Shown here piece by piece: positions 20,838 through 31,895 of a stretch of DNA of 64,000 nucleotides. How positions within the stretch are numbered: position 1 is the stretch's first letter; every line of letters starts with the position of its first letter. Source of the stretch: Staphylococcus roterodami (GTDB lineage Bacteria > Bacillota > Bacilli > Staphylococcales > Staphylococcaceae); contig CP092781.1 of NCBI GenBank assembly GCA_022493055.1, positions 2,666,001 to 2,730,000 of the forward strand, written 5' to 3'. The notes under the pieces were generated by a model. That model had not been told where the DNA came from and did no database searches. It was given only the letters and a program-made list of their open reading frames with translations. Made by a program: the position numbers and the translations under genes.

Positions 20838-21560
20838 TTAATCTGGATATTGTTCTAAAAATGCTTTCGCTTCTTTATTAACTGTTTTAAAATCAATACC
20901 TTGTTGCATCGCTGCAAAGACACAGCCACAATAACACTGCCTAAAGATATTATAGTCATTACACATTTCTATGGAACGCTCATAACCTTTACTTTTCTTA
21001 AAATCACTTGGCAAATAGTTCACATCGTATATTTTTTGGACATCCATACCAAGTTCATTGATTAATTGTGCGTTCTTTTTAGGGGATAACGTGATTGCAC
21101 TACCAAAATAATCATACCCATGTTCTACAGCTGCTTTCGCTACAATATCTAAGCGCATTTCAAAACAAGCAGTACAACGTAAGCCGCCTTCTTTTTCATC
21201 AGCTAATTCTTTATCCTTCACCATTTTCATAAACTTGTGCGGTTCATAAGGTGCTTCAATATATTTAACATTTGCACCAGTTTTGCGATTAAAATCTTCC
21301 ACAAATTGTTCTTGCACTTTAGCACGTCGTAAATATTCATTTTTCGGATGAATATTCGAATTCGCGAAATAAATTGCAATGTCTGCATATTGTGTTAAAA
21401 ACTCTAATGTATATGTACTACAAGGTGCACAACAACTATGCAATAAGATTTTAGGTCTGATTGCTTCTCTTTCCCACTGCCCGATTAACTTTTTAAGCAC
21501 CTTGTCATAATTAATTTTTTGATTTTTCATTTTACCAATAATTGGTTCAGCATTAATCAT
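20838..21560 (-). CDS. queH: Epoxyqueuosine reductase QueH
   Basis: A 240-residue DUF208/QueH enzyme that reduces epoxyqueuosine to queuosine in tRNA, a non-homologous replacement for QueG. Cys pairs HSCCAPCS (about 42-48) and CYCGC near 208 are the metal/cluster ligands; FxANSNIHPKNEYLRR and GLRCTACFEMRL are family motifs. SD GGGAGG precedes the ATG. Monocistronic, convergent with the 91-aa gene. Confidence 0.88.
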   Translation of the reverse strand: MINAEPIIGKMKNQKINYDKVLKKLIGQWEREAIRPKILLHSCCAPCSTYTLEFLTQYADIAIYFANSNIHPKNEYLRRAKVQEQFVEDFNRKTGANVKYIEAPYEPHKFMKMVKDKELADEKEGGLRCTACFEMRLDIVAKAAVEHGYDYFGSAITLSPKKNAQLINELGMDVQKIYDVNYLPSDFKKSKGYERSIEMCNDYNIFRQCYCGCVFAAMQQGIDFKTVNKEAKAFLEQYPD

Positions 21561-21753
21561 GATTTAACCTCCCACATTTAATCATTAACTTCTATTATAT
21601 ATGATTCGTATTAAATGTCAGTCAAAAAAGTTAGAAATTTATTTTAATACATTTATATTTCGAAAATCCCTTATGAATCTGAGGGCATTTAATTTAATGT
21701 CTATTTGACAAAGTGATGTTCAAATTGCAATACTCTTCTCTATCATAGATTAT

Positions 21754-23262
21754 TTAGTTTAAGTGACGAATACTATATTTATGAATCATATTTTTTATTT
21801 GTTCTAAATTCTTGGAGTCTGTAGCCACAGATACGTAACTATCTGGGCGTACCAGAAATACTGAGTTTTCTTTAATACCTTTAGCATACATTGATTTGTT
21901 CCAAGGAACGTTATACATTGGAACCCCTGTTTCATAGGCTAATTGTTTAACATCTTGTGTCATTGTCCCATATAGGTGTATTTGCCAATTATATGATTTT
22001 AAGGGTACAAAGTTATCAATGTTTTCGTTATAAACCCATGGTAGACGATCCCCACCTTTAATTTCGCCATATTCTCCAGTACTTAATTCACTTTGATGAT
22101 AGTTTAAATTGGTTTGAGAAATAGTTTTAAATAATAATTTTTTCAGAGTATTAAAACGTAATAATTTGGGTGCTAAGAAAGGAATAACAAAGTTTTTAAC
22201 CATACGACTATTAACCATGATTTGAAAAGCTGTATCAGTCGTATTAACTAATTTTTTGGCAAACTCAATACGTTCTGGTTCATAAGTATCTAACAAATTT
22301 GTCGATGCTTCACCTTTTAATACCGCTGAGATTTTCCAGGCTAAATTAAGTGCATCGCTGATACCTGTATTCATACCTTGCCCACCTGCCGGACTATGAA
22401 TATGACCAGCATCACCACAAATGAAAACGCGACCCACTCGAAATCTTTCGGCTACACGATGATGAGCACGATAAGATGAATACCAATTCACCTTGTTTAC
22501 CTTAATTGGTAAGATACGTTCTACATGAGGAATAAGTGTCACAAAATCTTTAGGAGCATCACCATCCACTTTTAAATTGTCAGGGACTAATCCAATCAAT
22601 CTCAATTGCCCTTTAAATCTAACAGGAAATCCCATACAAAAATAATTATCGTGGAAGCCCATGGATGCACCTTTTAATTCTGTTCCATTTTCTACGTCAG
22701 CAACAAAAAAGGTTTGTCGGTAAGTACCACCAGCGAAACCAATATCAAGTGATTTTCTAACAACACTACTTGCGCCATCGCAACCACAAATATAAGAAAA
22801 AGTTTGTGTTGAAACGCTACCGTCAGGTGATTGAATTTTAGCTGTTACAGCATTACCTTCATCTGTAAACGATACTAATTCATGCTTCCAATCAATATGA
22901 CCACCTAAGTTTTTCAGTTCATCAACAAGAATTTTTTCATGTATGTCTTGGGGTAATGTTAAAACATATGGATAAGGGCTAATACCTTTGCCTAATTTAC
23001 CTAATGGAATTTGTGCGATTGCTTTTTTATCTTTATACAAGTTTAATGTAGCTGCTTCAATACCGCTTTCAACAATTCTATCTACAAATCCAAATTGCTG
23101 GTAGAATTCTAATACTCTAGATTGAATAGCCATGGCACGAGAAGCAGTACCCGGGCCTTCATTTTTATCAATAATTTTAAATGGAACACCTTGATTACTT
23201 AGTGAAATTGCCATAGCTAGTCCACTAGGGCCAGCGCCAACTATTAATACTCCATTGTTCAT
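21754..23262 (-). CDS. FAD-dependent aromatic hydroxylase-type monooxygenase
   Basis: A 502-residue class A flavoprotein monooxygenase (PheA/pentachlorophenol or MhpA-like). FAD GAGPSGLAMA lies at about 8-17, the DG motif CGCDGASSVVRKSL near 162, and the GD motif CGDAGHIHSPAGGQGMN near 284. A C-terminal thioredoxin-like dimerisation domain spans about 390-502. It probably hydroxylates an aromatic or polyketide-like substrate with NAD(P)H and O2; the substrate is unknown. SD TAGGAGAT precedes the ATG. An inverted-repeat operator lies about 90 bases upstream. Confidence 0.85.
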   Translation of the reverse strand: MNNGVLIVGAGPSGLAMAISLSNQGVPFKIIDKNEGPGTASRAMAIQSRVLEFYQQFGFVDRIVESGIEAATLNLYKDKKAIAQIPLGKLGKGISPYPYVLTLPQDIHEKILVDELKNLGGHIDWKHELVSFTDEGNAVTAKIQSPDGSVSTQTFSYICGCDGASSVVRKSLDIGFAGGTYRQTFFVADVENGTELKGASMGFHDNYFCMGFPVRFKGQLRLIGLVPDNLKVDGDAPKDFVTLIPHVERILPIKVNKVNWYSSYRAHHRVAERFRVGRVFICGDAGHIHSPAGGQGMNTGISDALNLAWKISAVLKGEASTNLLDTYEPERIEFAKKLVNTTDTAFQIMVNSRMVKNFVIPFLAPKLLRFNTLKKLLFKTISQTNLNYHQSELSTGEYGEIKGGDRLPWVYNENIDNFVPLKSYNWQIHLYGTMTQDVKQLAYETGVPMYNVPWNKSMYAKGIKENSVFLVRPDSYVSVATDSKNLEQIKNMIHKYSIRHLN

Positions 23263-23323
23263 ATTTATCTATCTCCTATACAATTTACTTTTTTATTATT
23301 GATTAAGCATATATCGATTAGCT

Positions 23324-23376
23324 AAAGTGTTCAATTACTACAAATTAGAAAATGAACACTTTTAAATATGTGTTCA
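23324..23376. promoter_or_regulatory. GTGTTCA inverted-repeat operator cluster
   Basis: TGAACAC (23353-23359), 10-nt spacer, GTGTTCA (23370-23376) form a perfect inverted repeat; another GTGTTCA lies at 23327-23333. The set sits 60-115 bases before the flavin monooxygenase start, a position and size typical for a TetR or MarR operator. Confidence 0.55.
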
Positions 23377-23391
23377 TTAAAATTAATCACC

Positions 23392-23613
23392 TTACATAAT
23401 TACCACGGTGTTTATACGCGCTCTTTCTATGTCTAAACAATCAAATAATTCATATATTGAGATATTCAAAATCTCAATCAAAAATAAAATGCCACGTAAA
23501 TAAGTTATGCACACTAAAAGTGCATATAGAAAGTTTGTATTTTGAAAATTGGTTTTCAGGCGTTTTGCCTGGATTACAAAATTAAAATTTATAGGAGAAT
23601 TGATTAAATACAT
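23392..23613 (-). pseudogene. Possible decayed XRE-type regulator remnant
   Basis: A 73-codon frame without a convincing SD. Its last third (LIEILNISIYELFD) looks like the end of an XRE helix-turn-helix domain, but the expected first helices are not in the same frame. It could equally be a chance ORF. It lies just upstream of the monooxygenase gene and its operator. Confidence 0.2.
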
Positions 23614-23824
23614 ATGATTACGAAAAGATATTTAGCGACCTCATGTATGGTTCAAAAAGTAAAAGCACTAGTTTAGATAAAACAATTGGATTTGTAATTT
23701 CATCCTCCAATTTATCATGTTTTTTACAAAAAATTGATTTCAATTAATCGTTAAAGTTATACTTTTGTCTATTTTTAATGTAACATGATGTCAGCAATAA
23801 AAATAATACATTGAGGTGTTTTTC

Positions 23825-24274
23825 ATGACAGCATTATTCCCTTATATCGCTTTTGAAAATTCAAAAGAAGCCCTTGCATATTACGAAGAAGTATTTGGTG
23901 CAACAGATGTTAAACGTTTAGAAGTTGGCGAAGAACAAGCGCCACATTTTGGTATGACTAAAGAGCAAGCTCAAGAAGCAACAATGCATGCCGAATTTGA
24001 AGTATTAGGCGTTAAAGTTTTATGTTCTGATTCTTTTGGCCGTGCAGACAAAATTAATAATGGTATTTCATTATTAATCGATTATGATGTTAACAATAAG
24101 GAAGATGCAGATAAAGTTGAAGCATTTTACGAGCAACTTAAAGAACATTCTTCAATTGAAATAGAAATGCCATTTGCTGATCAGTTCTGGGGTGGTAAAA
24201 TGGGCGTATTTGCAGATAAATATGGTGTACGTTGGATGTTACATGGCCAAGACTATACTGCAATTCAGCAATAA
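23825..24274 (+). CDS. VOC family protein (PhnB-like)
   Basis: A 149-residue glyoxalase/bleomycin-resistance fold protein of the PhnB-like subgroup: YIAFENSKEALAYYEEVFG at the N-terminus, MHAEFEVLGVKVLCSDS in the middle, and FWGGKMGVFADKYGVRWMLH near the end, the usual signature. Function unknown. The start at 23825 follows TTGAGGTG; an upstream GTG is inside the SD region. It ends at a hairpin shared with the convergent TetR gene. Confidence 0.85.
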   Translation: MTALFPYIAFENSKEALAYYEEVFGATDVKRLEVGEEQAPHFGMTKEQAQEATMHAEFEVLGVKVLCSDSFGRADKINNGISLLIDYDVNNKEDADKVEAFYEQLKEHSSIEIEMPFADQFWGGKMGVFADKYGVRWMLHGQDYTAIQQ

Positions 24275-24323
24275 TATTATTGCTGAAGATATAATTTAAT
24301 AATGTGTTCTAACGTTATTTAGA

Positions 24324-24356
24324 AAGGCAAGCCACTCTCGATTCATCGCTTGCCTT
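24324..24356. terminator. Bidirectional terminator
   Basis: AAGGCAAGC (24324-24332) pairs with GCTTGCCTT (24348-24356), flanked by T-rich sequence; shared by the convergent VOC and TetR genes. Confidence 0.75.
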
Positions 24357-24360
24357 ATTT

Positions 24361-24948
24361 TTATTGTATATTTTTAATTATCGTTGCAGGCCCTTGATTG
24401 ACAATCGTATTAAAATGCCTAATTAATTCACTCTTGTCTATACGGTTTGGATCTTCTACCCAATGTCTTATCAAAGACAGCCCAGCACCTGAAACATAAC
24501 TCATGAAATAGGAAAACGGTATACCATTAATTTGGTCATTTTCATTTTTATAGCGTTGTAAATGACACATAATTAAGTCATATAGTTTTTCGTGTATATT
24601 TGAATCTTTACCCATACGAAACATCAATTGATAAAATGCGATATCTTTCTCTATCATATCTATTAAAACAGTCATAATTTGATAGATGTTATCTGTGGAC
24701 AACTTAACTGCTTCACTTAAGTTTTCACCATGAATAAAGTCTCTTATTTCCTCTAAATGCTGATCTTCTAATTTTTCAAGAAAATCATATTTATCATAAT
24801 AATGCGTATAAAATGTACTACGGTTAACATCAGCTAAATCTGCAATTTGTTGCACAGTAATCTCTTCTAATTGGTGCTGATATAAAAGTTCCAGAAATGC
24901 ATTTCTCATTGCAACTTGTGATTTTCTAATACGTCGATCTATAGTCAT
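24361..24948 (-). CDS. TetR/AcrR family regulator
   Basis: A 195-residue TetR protein. The HTH lies at about 10-58 (KSQVAMRNAFLELL, ITVQQIADLADVNRSTFYTHYYDKYDFLEKL). The C-terminal region resembles the TetR_C group seen in DhaS-like proteins. The start at 24948 is preceded by GGGGAGG at 11 nt; an upstream TTG is less likely. It is divergent from the CocE-type hydrolase gene. The intergenic ACCTG/ATAGGT element near 25045-25065 is a weak candidate operator. Confidence 0.85.
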   Translation of the reverse strand: MTIDRRIRKSQVAMRNAFLELLYQHQLEEITVQQIADLADVNRSTFYTHYYDKYDFLEKLEDQHLEEIRDFIHGENLSEAVKLSTDNIYQIMTVLIDMIEKDIAFYQLMFRMGKDSNIHEKLYDLIMCHLQRYKNENDQINGIPFSYFMSYVSGAGLSLIRHWVEDPNRIDKSELIRHFNTIVNQGPATIIKNIQ

Positions 24949-25086
24949 TTGTCTCAAGTCCTCCCCAATGATTTTTAACAATTATAAACGTTATGTTCAT
25001 TATCCTACAAATCTCCAACATTGATGATTGGCACACAATGTTTACCTGTTTAATATAGGTGATACAAACAGAAAAAGGTGATAACA

Positions 25087-26769
25087 ATGAACCAACATTT
25101 ATTAGGAAATCCAAAATTAACTGTAACCAATGTCAATGAAGTGAAAGCCGGTATTAATCACATCGTTGTCGACAGTGTTCAATATGGAAATCAAGAAATG
25201 ATTATGGAAAAAGATGTCACTGTAAAAATGCGCGATGGCGAAAAATTATATATTAATATTTTCAGACCAAACAAAGATGGACAATTCCCTGTAGTCATGT
25301 CTGCAGATACTTACGGTAAAGATAATAAGCCTAAAATTACAAATATGGGTCCACTTTGGCCAACATTAGGTGCAATTCCAACATCTAGTTTTACACCTGA
25401 AGAGTCACCAGATTCAGGATTTTGGGTGCCAAATGATTATGTCGTAGTTAAAGTTGCATTACGCGGTAGTGATAAATCTAAGGGAGTCTTATCTCCTTGG
25501 TCAAAAAGAGAAGCGGAAGATTATTACGAAGTGATTGAATGGGCAGCAAAACAGCCATGGAGTAATGGAAATATCGGAACAAATGGTGTTTCTTATCTTG
25601 CGGTGACTCAATGGTGGGTCGCATCATTAAATCCACCACATTTAAAAGCAATGATTCCTTGGGAAGGATTAAATGATATGTATAGAGAAGTAGCCTTTCA
25701 CGGGGGTATTCCGGATACTGGCTTTTATCGTTTCTGGATACAAGGTATTTTTGCGAGATGGACAGATAATCCAAATATCGAAGACATGATTCAAGCACAA
25801 CAAGAGCACCCATTGTTCGATGATTTTTGGAAACAGCGTCAAGTGCCATTATCACAAATTAAAACACCTCTACTAACATGTGCGAGTTGGTCTACACAAG
25901 GTTTGCACAACCGTGGCTCTTTTGAAGGATTTAAACAAGCTGCATTAGAAGAAAAATGGCTATATGTTCACGGACGTAAAGAGTGGGAAAGCTACTACGC
26001 TAGAGAAAATCTCGAACGCCAAAAAGCATTCTTTGATTTTTACCTTAAAGAGGAAAATAATGATTGGAAAGATACACCTCATGTCATTTACGAAGTTAGA
26101 GATCAATTTTATAAAGGCGAATTCAAATCAGCATCAGCGTTCCCTTTACCTAACACAGAATATACACCACTGTATTTTAATGCTGAAAATCACACATTGA
26201 ATCATGCAAAGATTAGTAGCGTGCATGTCGCACAATATGACTCTTTGGATAAACAACAAGATGTTCGTTTTAAATATACGTTTGACAAAGATACTGAGTT
26301 AGTTGGAAACATGAACTTAAAACTATGGGTACGTACTACAGACTCAGACGATATGGATGTATTTGCAGGTATTAAAAAGTTAGATCGTCGTGGTAATGAA
26401 GTTAACTTCCCTGATTTTAATCATATTGAAAATGGTCAAGTTGCCACTGGTTGGTTGCGTGTATCTCATCGTGAATTAGATCAAGAAAAATCCACAATTG
26501 TGCAACCTTGGCATACACATGAAACAGAATTAAAGTTGTCACAAGATGAGATTGTACCTGTTGAAATCGAATTGTTACCTTCAGGAACGTTATTTAAACA
26601 AGGTGAAACATTAGAAGTTGTTGTAAAAGGTAGTGAAATTGTAATGGGTAATAGTACCCCTGGAATGAAAACACGTTATGAGCACGAAGAAACTGTAAAT
26701 AAAGGCATGCACATGATTTATACTGGTGGTAAATATGATTCACAATTAATCATTCCTGTCATTAATTGA
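25087..26769 (+). CDS. CocE/NonD family hydrolase (X-Pro dipeptidyl-peptidase S15-like)
   Basis: A 560-residue serine hydrolase of the CocE/NonD group. An N-terminal alpha/beta-hydrolase domain (about 45-340) has the nucleophile region GTNGVSYLAVTQWW. A C-terminal jelly-roll PepX_C-type domain (about 350-560) contains TELVGNMNLKLWV and DMDVFAGI. Members hydrolyse esters or amides; a peptidase role is less likely as the S15 proline pocket cannot be judged. There is no signal peptide, so it is cytosolic. SD AAAAGGTGATAAC before the ATG at 25087. Probably controlled by the divergent TetR. Confidence 0.83.
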   Translation: MNQHLLGNPKLTVTNVNEVKAGINHIVVDSVQYGNQEMIMEKDVTVKMRDGEKLYINIFRPNKDGQFPVVMSADTYGKDNKPKITNMGPLWPTLGAIPTSSFTPEESPDSGFWVPNDYVVVKVALRGSDKSKGVLSPWSKREAEDYYEVIEWAAKQPWSNGNIGTNGVSYLAVTQWWVASLNPPHLKAMIPWEGLNDMYREVAFHGGIPDTGFYRFWIQGIFARWTDNPNIEDMIQAQQEHPLFDDFWKQRQVPLSQIKTPLLTCASWSTQGLHNRGSFEGFKQAALEEKWLYVHGRKEWESYYARENLERQKAFFDFYLKEENNDWKDTPHVIYEVRDQFYKGEFKSASAFPLPNTEYTPLYFNAENHTLNHAKISSVHVAQYDSLDKQQDVRFKYTFDKDTELVGNMNLKLWVRTTDSDDMDVFAGIKKLDRRGNEVNFPDFNHIENGQVATGWLRVSHRELDQEKSTIVQPWHTHETELKLSQDEIVPVEIELLPSGTLFKQGETLEVVVKGSEIVMGNSTPGMKTRYEHEETVNKGMHMIYTGGKYDSQLIIPVIN

Positions 26770-26834
26770 TATGCAGCGATTACGGTCGCTTTTGATTAAA
26801 AGTGACATAGTGAAAGTATTGTATAACAAGAGAA

Positions 26835-26876
26835 GACCACACGCTTGGAATCTCAAACCAAGGTGTGGCCTTTTTT
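26835..26876. terminator. Bidirectional terminator
   Basis: CCACAC-CTTGG pairs with CCAAGGTGTGG, followed by TTTTTT on the plus strand; shared by the hydrolase gene and convergent sasK. Confidence 0.85.
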
Positions 26877-26877
26877 A

Positions 26878-27513
26878 TTATTGATGGCTATTTAATTTTA
26901 TAAATCTTGTCACAAAGCTTACTACAAGCAATGTTAGACCAGTAAGTAAAGCCATAGTTGCTATATTACTTTCATTGCTTACGCCTGTTTTTGGCAATTC
27001 TTTCAATTGTTGCTTATGTATAGACTTGCCCTTGCTATCCCAATGATTACTTTGTTGTTTAGCTATTTGTTTATTACTTTTTGTGTGAGTATCATTTGCT
27101 TTAACACTTGGATTTACAGCACCATTATTCGATGTTACTTTGGCGTTTTTCAACTGATTAATAACATTTGGATCTTTCGTGCCATCTATTAAATTATCTG
27201 GATGTTTTAGTAAATGTCTGCAGTCCGATACTATTTTAGAACCATTTGCCTTTACCGCATTATTCTGCACCTCATTATCATCTTTCAACTGCTTGATAAC
27301 ATCTGGATCTTTCGTGCCATCTATTAAATTATCAAGTTTTTTCACACGTGCTATGTCACTAACTGGCCCAGGATAATTTGCATCCGGTTGTCTAACTGGT
27401 ATTAAATTGCTGTTTTCATTCACACCTTCAGGCTTGTTATTTTCAGCGTTCGCATTATCCGTAAAAATCAACACTGATAAAATTGCAACAAATAAACTTA
27501 TAACTTTTTTCAT
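26878..27513 (-). CDS. sasK: LPXTG-anchored surface protein SasK
   Basis: A 211-residue wall-anchored protein. Sec signal peptide at about 1-25 (ending in NANA-EN), a short hydrophilic ectodomain, then LPKTG near 177 followed by a membrane helix and basic tail: a complete sortase A sorting signal. The ectodomain has two copies of a 45-residue unit built on DNLIDGTKDP-x-VI-x-QLK. No YSIRK motif in the signal peptide. Of the clustered starts, the second ATG of ATGATG (27513) gives the 211-aa length I recall for SasK. Ligand unknown. Confidence 0.87.
   Translation of the reverse strand: MKKVISLFVAILSVLIFTDNANAENNKPEGVNENSNLIPVRQPDANYPGPVSDIARVKKLDNLIDGTKDPDVIKQLKDDNEVQNNAVKANGSKIVSDCRHLLKHPDNLIDGTKDPNVINQLKNAKVTSNNGAVNPSVKANDTHTKSNKQIAKQQSNHWDSKGKSIHKQQLKELPKTGVSNESNIATMALLTGLTLLVVSFVTRFIKLNSHQ
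27170..27333 (-). repeat. Tandem internal repeat in sasK
   Basis: An exact 29-bp identity is found at 27170-27198 and 27305-27333, spaced 135 bp (45 codons), marking a recent in-frame duplication. Confidence 0.8.
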
Positions 27514-27787
27514 CATATCCACCTTCTTCAGACCATCATTCTATTTCGTATAATTTTATTATATAATTGTTATCAATTCAATATTTTTCACTTCACAAAA
27601 CTAAACAACATGTCATTAACTTATCTCGTTAAGTTAAGAATTCTATTTTCTACCAAAGAAATTCTGAATACTTTTTTGAAATTCAATTTGCAAAACTATT
27701 TCTTTTTAAACATGTCCATCATTTAACACTGATAAAATTGCAACGATAATACCTTTACTTCTATTACGCTAACCCAATAGGCATAAA
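27514..27787. other. Gene-free interval upstream of sasK
   Basis: AT-rich sequence between the sasK start and the panD terminator. It presumably carries the sasK promoter. I found no ORF with an SD and no clear operator. Confidence 0.5.
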
Positions 27788-27834
27788 AATAAAAACCCCT
27801 AATGGATAACTACATTGTTATCTACTAGAGGTTT
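27788..27834 (-). terminator. panBCD operon terminator
   Basis: AACCTCTA...GATAAC pairs with GTTATC...TAGGGGTT, then TTTTATTTTT on the minus strand. Confidence 0.85.
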
Positions 27835-27849
27835 CTAACCTATACTATT

Positions 27850-28233
27850 TTATAACACTATCGTATTTTCTTTTTCATGAATCATTTCAATAATGACATT
27901 GTCTTCATTCATTACTGCTACTTTAGGTGCATGGTTTTTAATTTCTTCTTCATTCAACTGTGCATAAGTCATGATTATGACTACATCGCCTACTTCAACA
28001 AGTCTTGATGCTGCACCGTTCAAACAAATTTTACCACTACCTCTTTCACCAGCTATTACGTATGTTTCAAAACGTGCACCATTATTATTATTCACGATGG
28101 CTACTTTTTCATTTGGCAAGATGTCTACCGCTTCCAATATATCTGAATCAATCGTAATGCTACCTACATAATTTAAATTTGACTCAGTCACTCTTGCTCT
28201 ATGAATTTTAGCGTTCATCATTGTTCTTATCAC
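27850..28233 (-). CDS. panD: Aspartate 1-decarboxylase
   Basis: A 127-residue pyruvoyl enzyme making beta-alanine for pantothenate. The self-cleavage Gly-Ser is in YVGSITID (Gly24-Ser25), yielding the pyruvoyl group. Other hallmarks are [21 protein letters not shown] and NGAASRLV. The GTG start at 28233, one base after the panC stop and 9 nt after GGAGC, gives the family length; the frame could extend five codons into panC. Last gene of panBCD. Confidence 0.94.
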
Positions 28234-28234
28234 T

Positions 28235-29897
<1,663 letters not shown>

Positions 29898-29969
29898 TGT
29901 TATTCAACCTCTTTTTGCAGTATTATTAGAAATAGTATAATGAATCTTTTATAGAAAGGAAAGAAGAAG

Positions 29970-30830
29970 ATGCTATCAGTTGCGATTATCGGCCCTGGCG
30001 CAGTCGGTACAACTATTGCTTACGAATTACAACAATCATTGCCTCATACAACGCTTATCGGGAGACACGCCAAAACAATAACATATTATACTGTACCACA
30101 TGCACCGGCACAAGACATTACTGTGATGGGGTATGATGATATAACAAATGTATTCGATGTGATTATTATAGCTGTAAAAACACATCAACTAACTGAAGTT
30201 ATTCCTCATTTAACTCATCTTGCACATGAGGATACACTTATCATTTTAGCTCAAAATGGTTATGGTCAACTCGAACATATTCCATTTAAAAACGTATGCC
30301 AAGCAGTTGTCTATATAAGTGGTCAAAAGAAAGGCAATGTTGTTACGCACTTCAGAGATTATCAATTACGTATACAAGATAATGCATTAACACGACAATT
30401 TAGAGATTTGATCCAAGACAGTCAAATCGACATTGTATTAGAAGCAAATATTCAACAAGCCATTTGGTATAAATTGTTAGTTAACTTGGGCATTAATTCT
30501 ATCACAGCACTAGGCAGGCAGACTGTCGCAATTATGCATAACCCTGAAATACGTATGTTATGTAGACAATTACTTGAAGATGGTTGTCGGGTTGCACAGG
30601 CTGAAGGTCTAGACTTTTCAGAGCAAACCGTTGATACCATTATGTCAATATATCAAGGTTATCCAGACGAAATGGGTACGAGCATGTATTATGATATTAT
30701 GCATCACCAGCCTCTTGAAATTGAAGCAATTCAAGGATTTATTTATCGCCGTGCACGAGCACATCAACTCGACACCCCGTACTTAGACACCATTTACAGC
30801 TTTTTAAAAGCATATCAACAACAATTTTAA
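29970..30830 (+). CDS. panE: 2-dehydropantoate 2-reductase-like protein
   Basis: A 286-residue NADPH-dependent ketopantoate reductase family protein. N-terminal IGPGAVGTTIAYEL (GxGxxG), an Asn-containing LAQNGYGQ (catalytic region), a central Lys/Asn segment IWYKLLVNLGINSITAL, and GTSMYYDI near the C-terminus (SSMxxD type, Ser-Asp for substrate). It is divergent from panBCD with a 72-base shared promoter region, which supports a PanE role, though KetoPantoate reduction in staphylococci can also involve IlvC. Confidence 0.85.
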   Translation: MLSVAIIGPGAVGTTIAYELQQSLPHTTLIGRHAKTITYYTVPHAPAQDITVMGYDDITNVFDVIIIAVKTHQLTEVIPHLTHLAHEDTLIILAQNGYGQLEHIPFKNVCQAVVYISGQKKGNVVTHFRDYQLRIQDNALTRQFRDLIQDSQIDIVLEANIQQAIWYKLLVNLGINSITALGRQTVAIMHNPEIRMLCRQLLEDGCRVAQAEGLDFSEQTVDTIMSIYQGYPDEMGTSMYYDIMHHQPLEIEAIQGFIYRRARAHQLDTPYLDTIYSFLKAYQQQF

Positions 30831-30846
30831 ATATACGCACATACTA

Positions 30847-30899
30847 AAGACCTTAACGCCATATTTAAAACATATCGTTCTAAATATCGTTAAGGTCTT
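30847..30899. terminator. Bidirectional terminator
   Basis: AAGACCTTAACG (30847-30858) pairs with CGTTAAGGTCTT (30888-30899), with an inner ATATTTA/TAAATAT pair; between convergent panE-like and budA genes. Confidence 0.8.
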
Positions 30900-30913
30900 C
30901 TTATGATATAGAA

Positions 30914-31618
30914 TTATTCGGCTTCTCTAATTTCTTCTGCCACATCTTTGTAATCAATTTTCGTTTTAACAAATGTCTCATTATTTACTGGGAAATGTTG
31001 TTGAAATGTTTCAAAGTTTTGAATTTCAATGATGACATCCTCCACTTCAAAGTCAAGCACGTGTCCACCATAACTTCTTTCATCATCCGCAAAATGAATA
31101 TGGAAACCAGAAGATCCTACACCATGAAATAATTCTGGTGTAAAAAATCCAACAACAGTACCACGAATATTTTGCCTTGTTTCTTCCGGCTGTCTACGCG
31201 CTGAATCAATCAAACGTGTGTATGGTGGTTGCTGTGCAGGCATCATTCGTACATGCATATGTTTAAAGGTGCCATAAATTTTTACTGCTGAAAATAAATT
31301 TTCACTTAACATTTCATTTTTAATTTGTGTAAACACATCTTCTTGGGACAGTTGTTGCAATGAAAAAGTTTTACTTGCTTTAAAATTAGTAATTGATGCA
31401 TACGGTACTTTCTCATCACCAGTTAACTCTATAAATTGTTTGTGTTCATTAGCATGATATGCCTTTCCATCTAAAAAGATTACTTCTCCATCAGAACCAG
31501 TTAACGTTGCAATTCCTAAATTCCCATGTTCCAATAGTTCATTAATTGTCGCAGTTCCCTCTAGTAGACCAGCCATTAATGTGCCTAATGTGCCATGTTG
31601 ATACAAGACATTTGTCAT
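30914..31618 (-). CDS. budA: Alpha-acetolactate decarboxylase
   Basis: A 234-residue zinc enzyme converting 2-acetolactate to acetoin. LMAGLLEGTATINELLEHGNLGIATL at the N-terminus and GFHIHFADDERSYGGHV at about 175 with the Zn ligands HxH...H. The start at 31618 is chosen from GGGAGATGG; the ORF could extend 6 codons. Acetoin formation consumes pyruvate and limits acidification, in keeping with the neighbouring ldh2. Confidence 0.92.
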   Translation of the reverse strand: MTNVLYQHGTLGTLMAGLLEGTATINELLEHGNLGIATLTGSDGEVIFLDGKAYHANEHKQFIELTGDEKVPYASITNFKASKTFSLQQLSQEDVFTQIKNEMLSENLFSAVKIYGTFKHMHVRMMPAQQPPYTRLIDSARRQPEETRQNIRGTVVGFFTPELFHGVGSSGFHIHFADDERSYGGHVLDFEVEDVIIEIQNFETFQQHFPVNNETFVKTKIDYKDVAEEIREAE

Positions 31619-31804
31619 TCGAAAACCATCTCCCATATAGTATTACTAGTCGTCATGCTCTAAAATGTACCTCATGTATTATCCCTATCCTATAAAGTCA
31701 ATTACATCTCGATATTTTGCTTCGAGTCATTAATTTTTTATGAGTCATGATACTTTATTCATTTATTATTTTACGCCAAAAGTATTCTCTCTATCAATGA
31801 CTGT

Positions 31805-31855
31805 ACAAAAAATGAACCTATCAATGTAACAGATTACTGCAACTTTGATAGATTC
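31805..31855 (-). terminator. ldh2 terminator
   Basis: GAATCTATCAA pairs with TTGATAGGTTC on the minus strand, followed by ATTTTTTG. Confidence 0.7.
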
Positions 31856-31895
31856 ACTTATCCCTAACATATCTATTTTAAAGAATAAAAATGTA

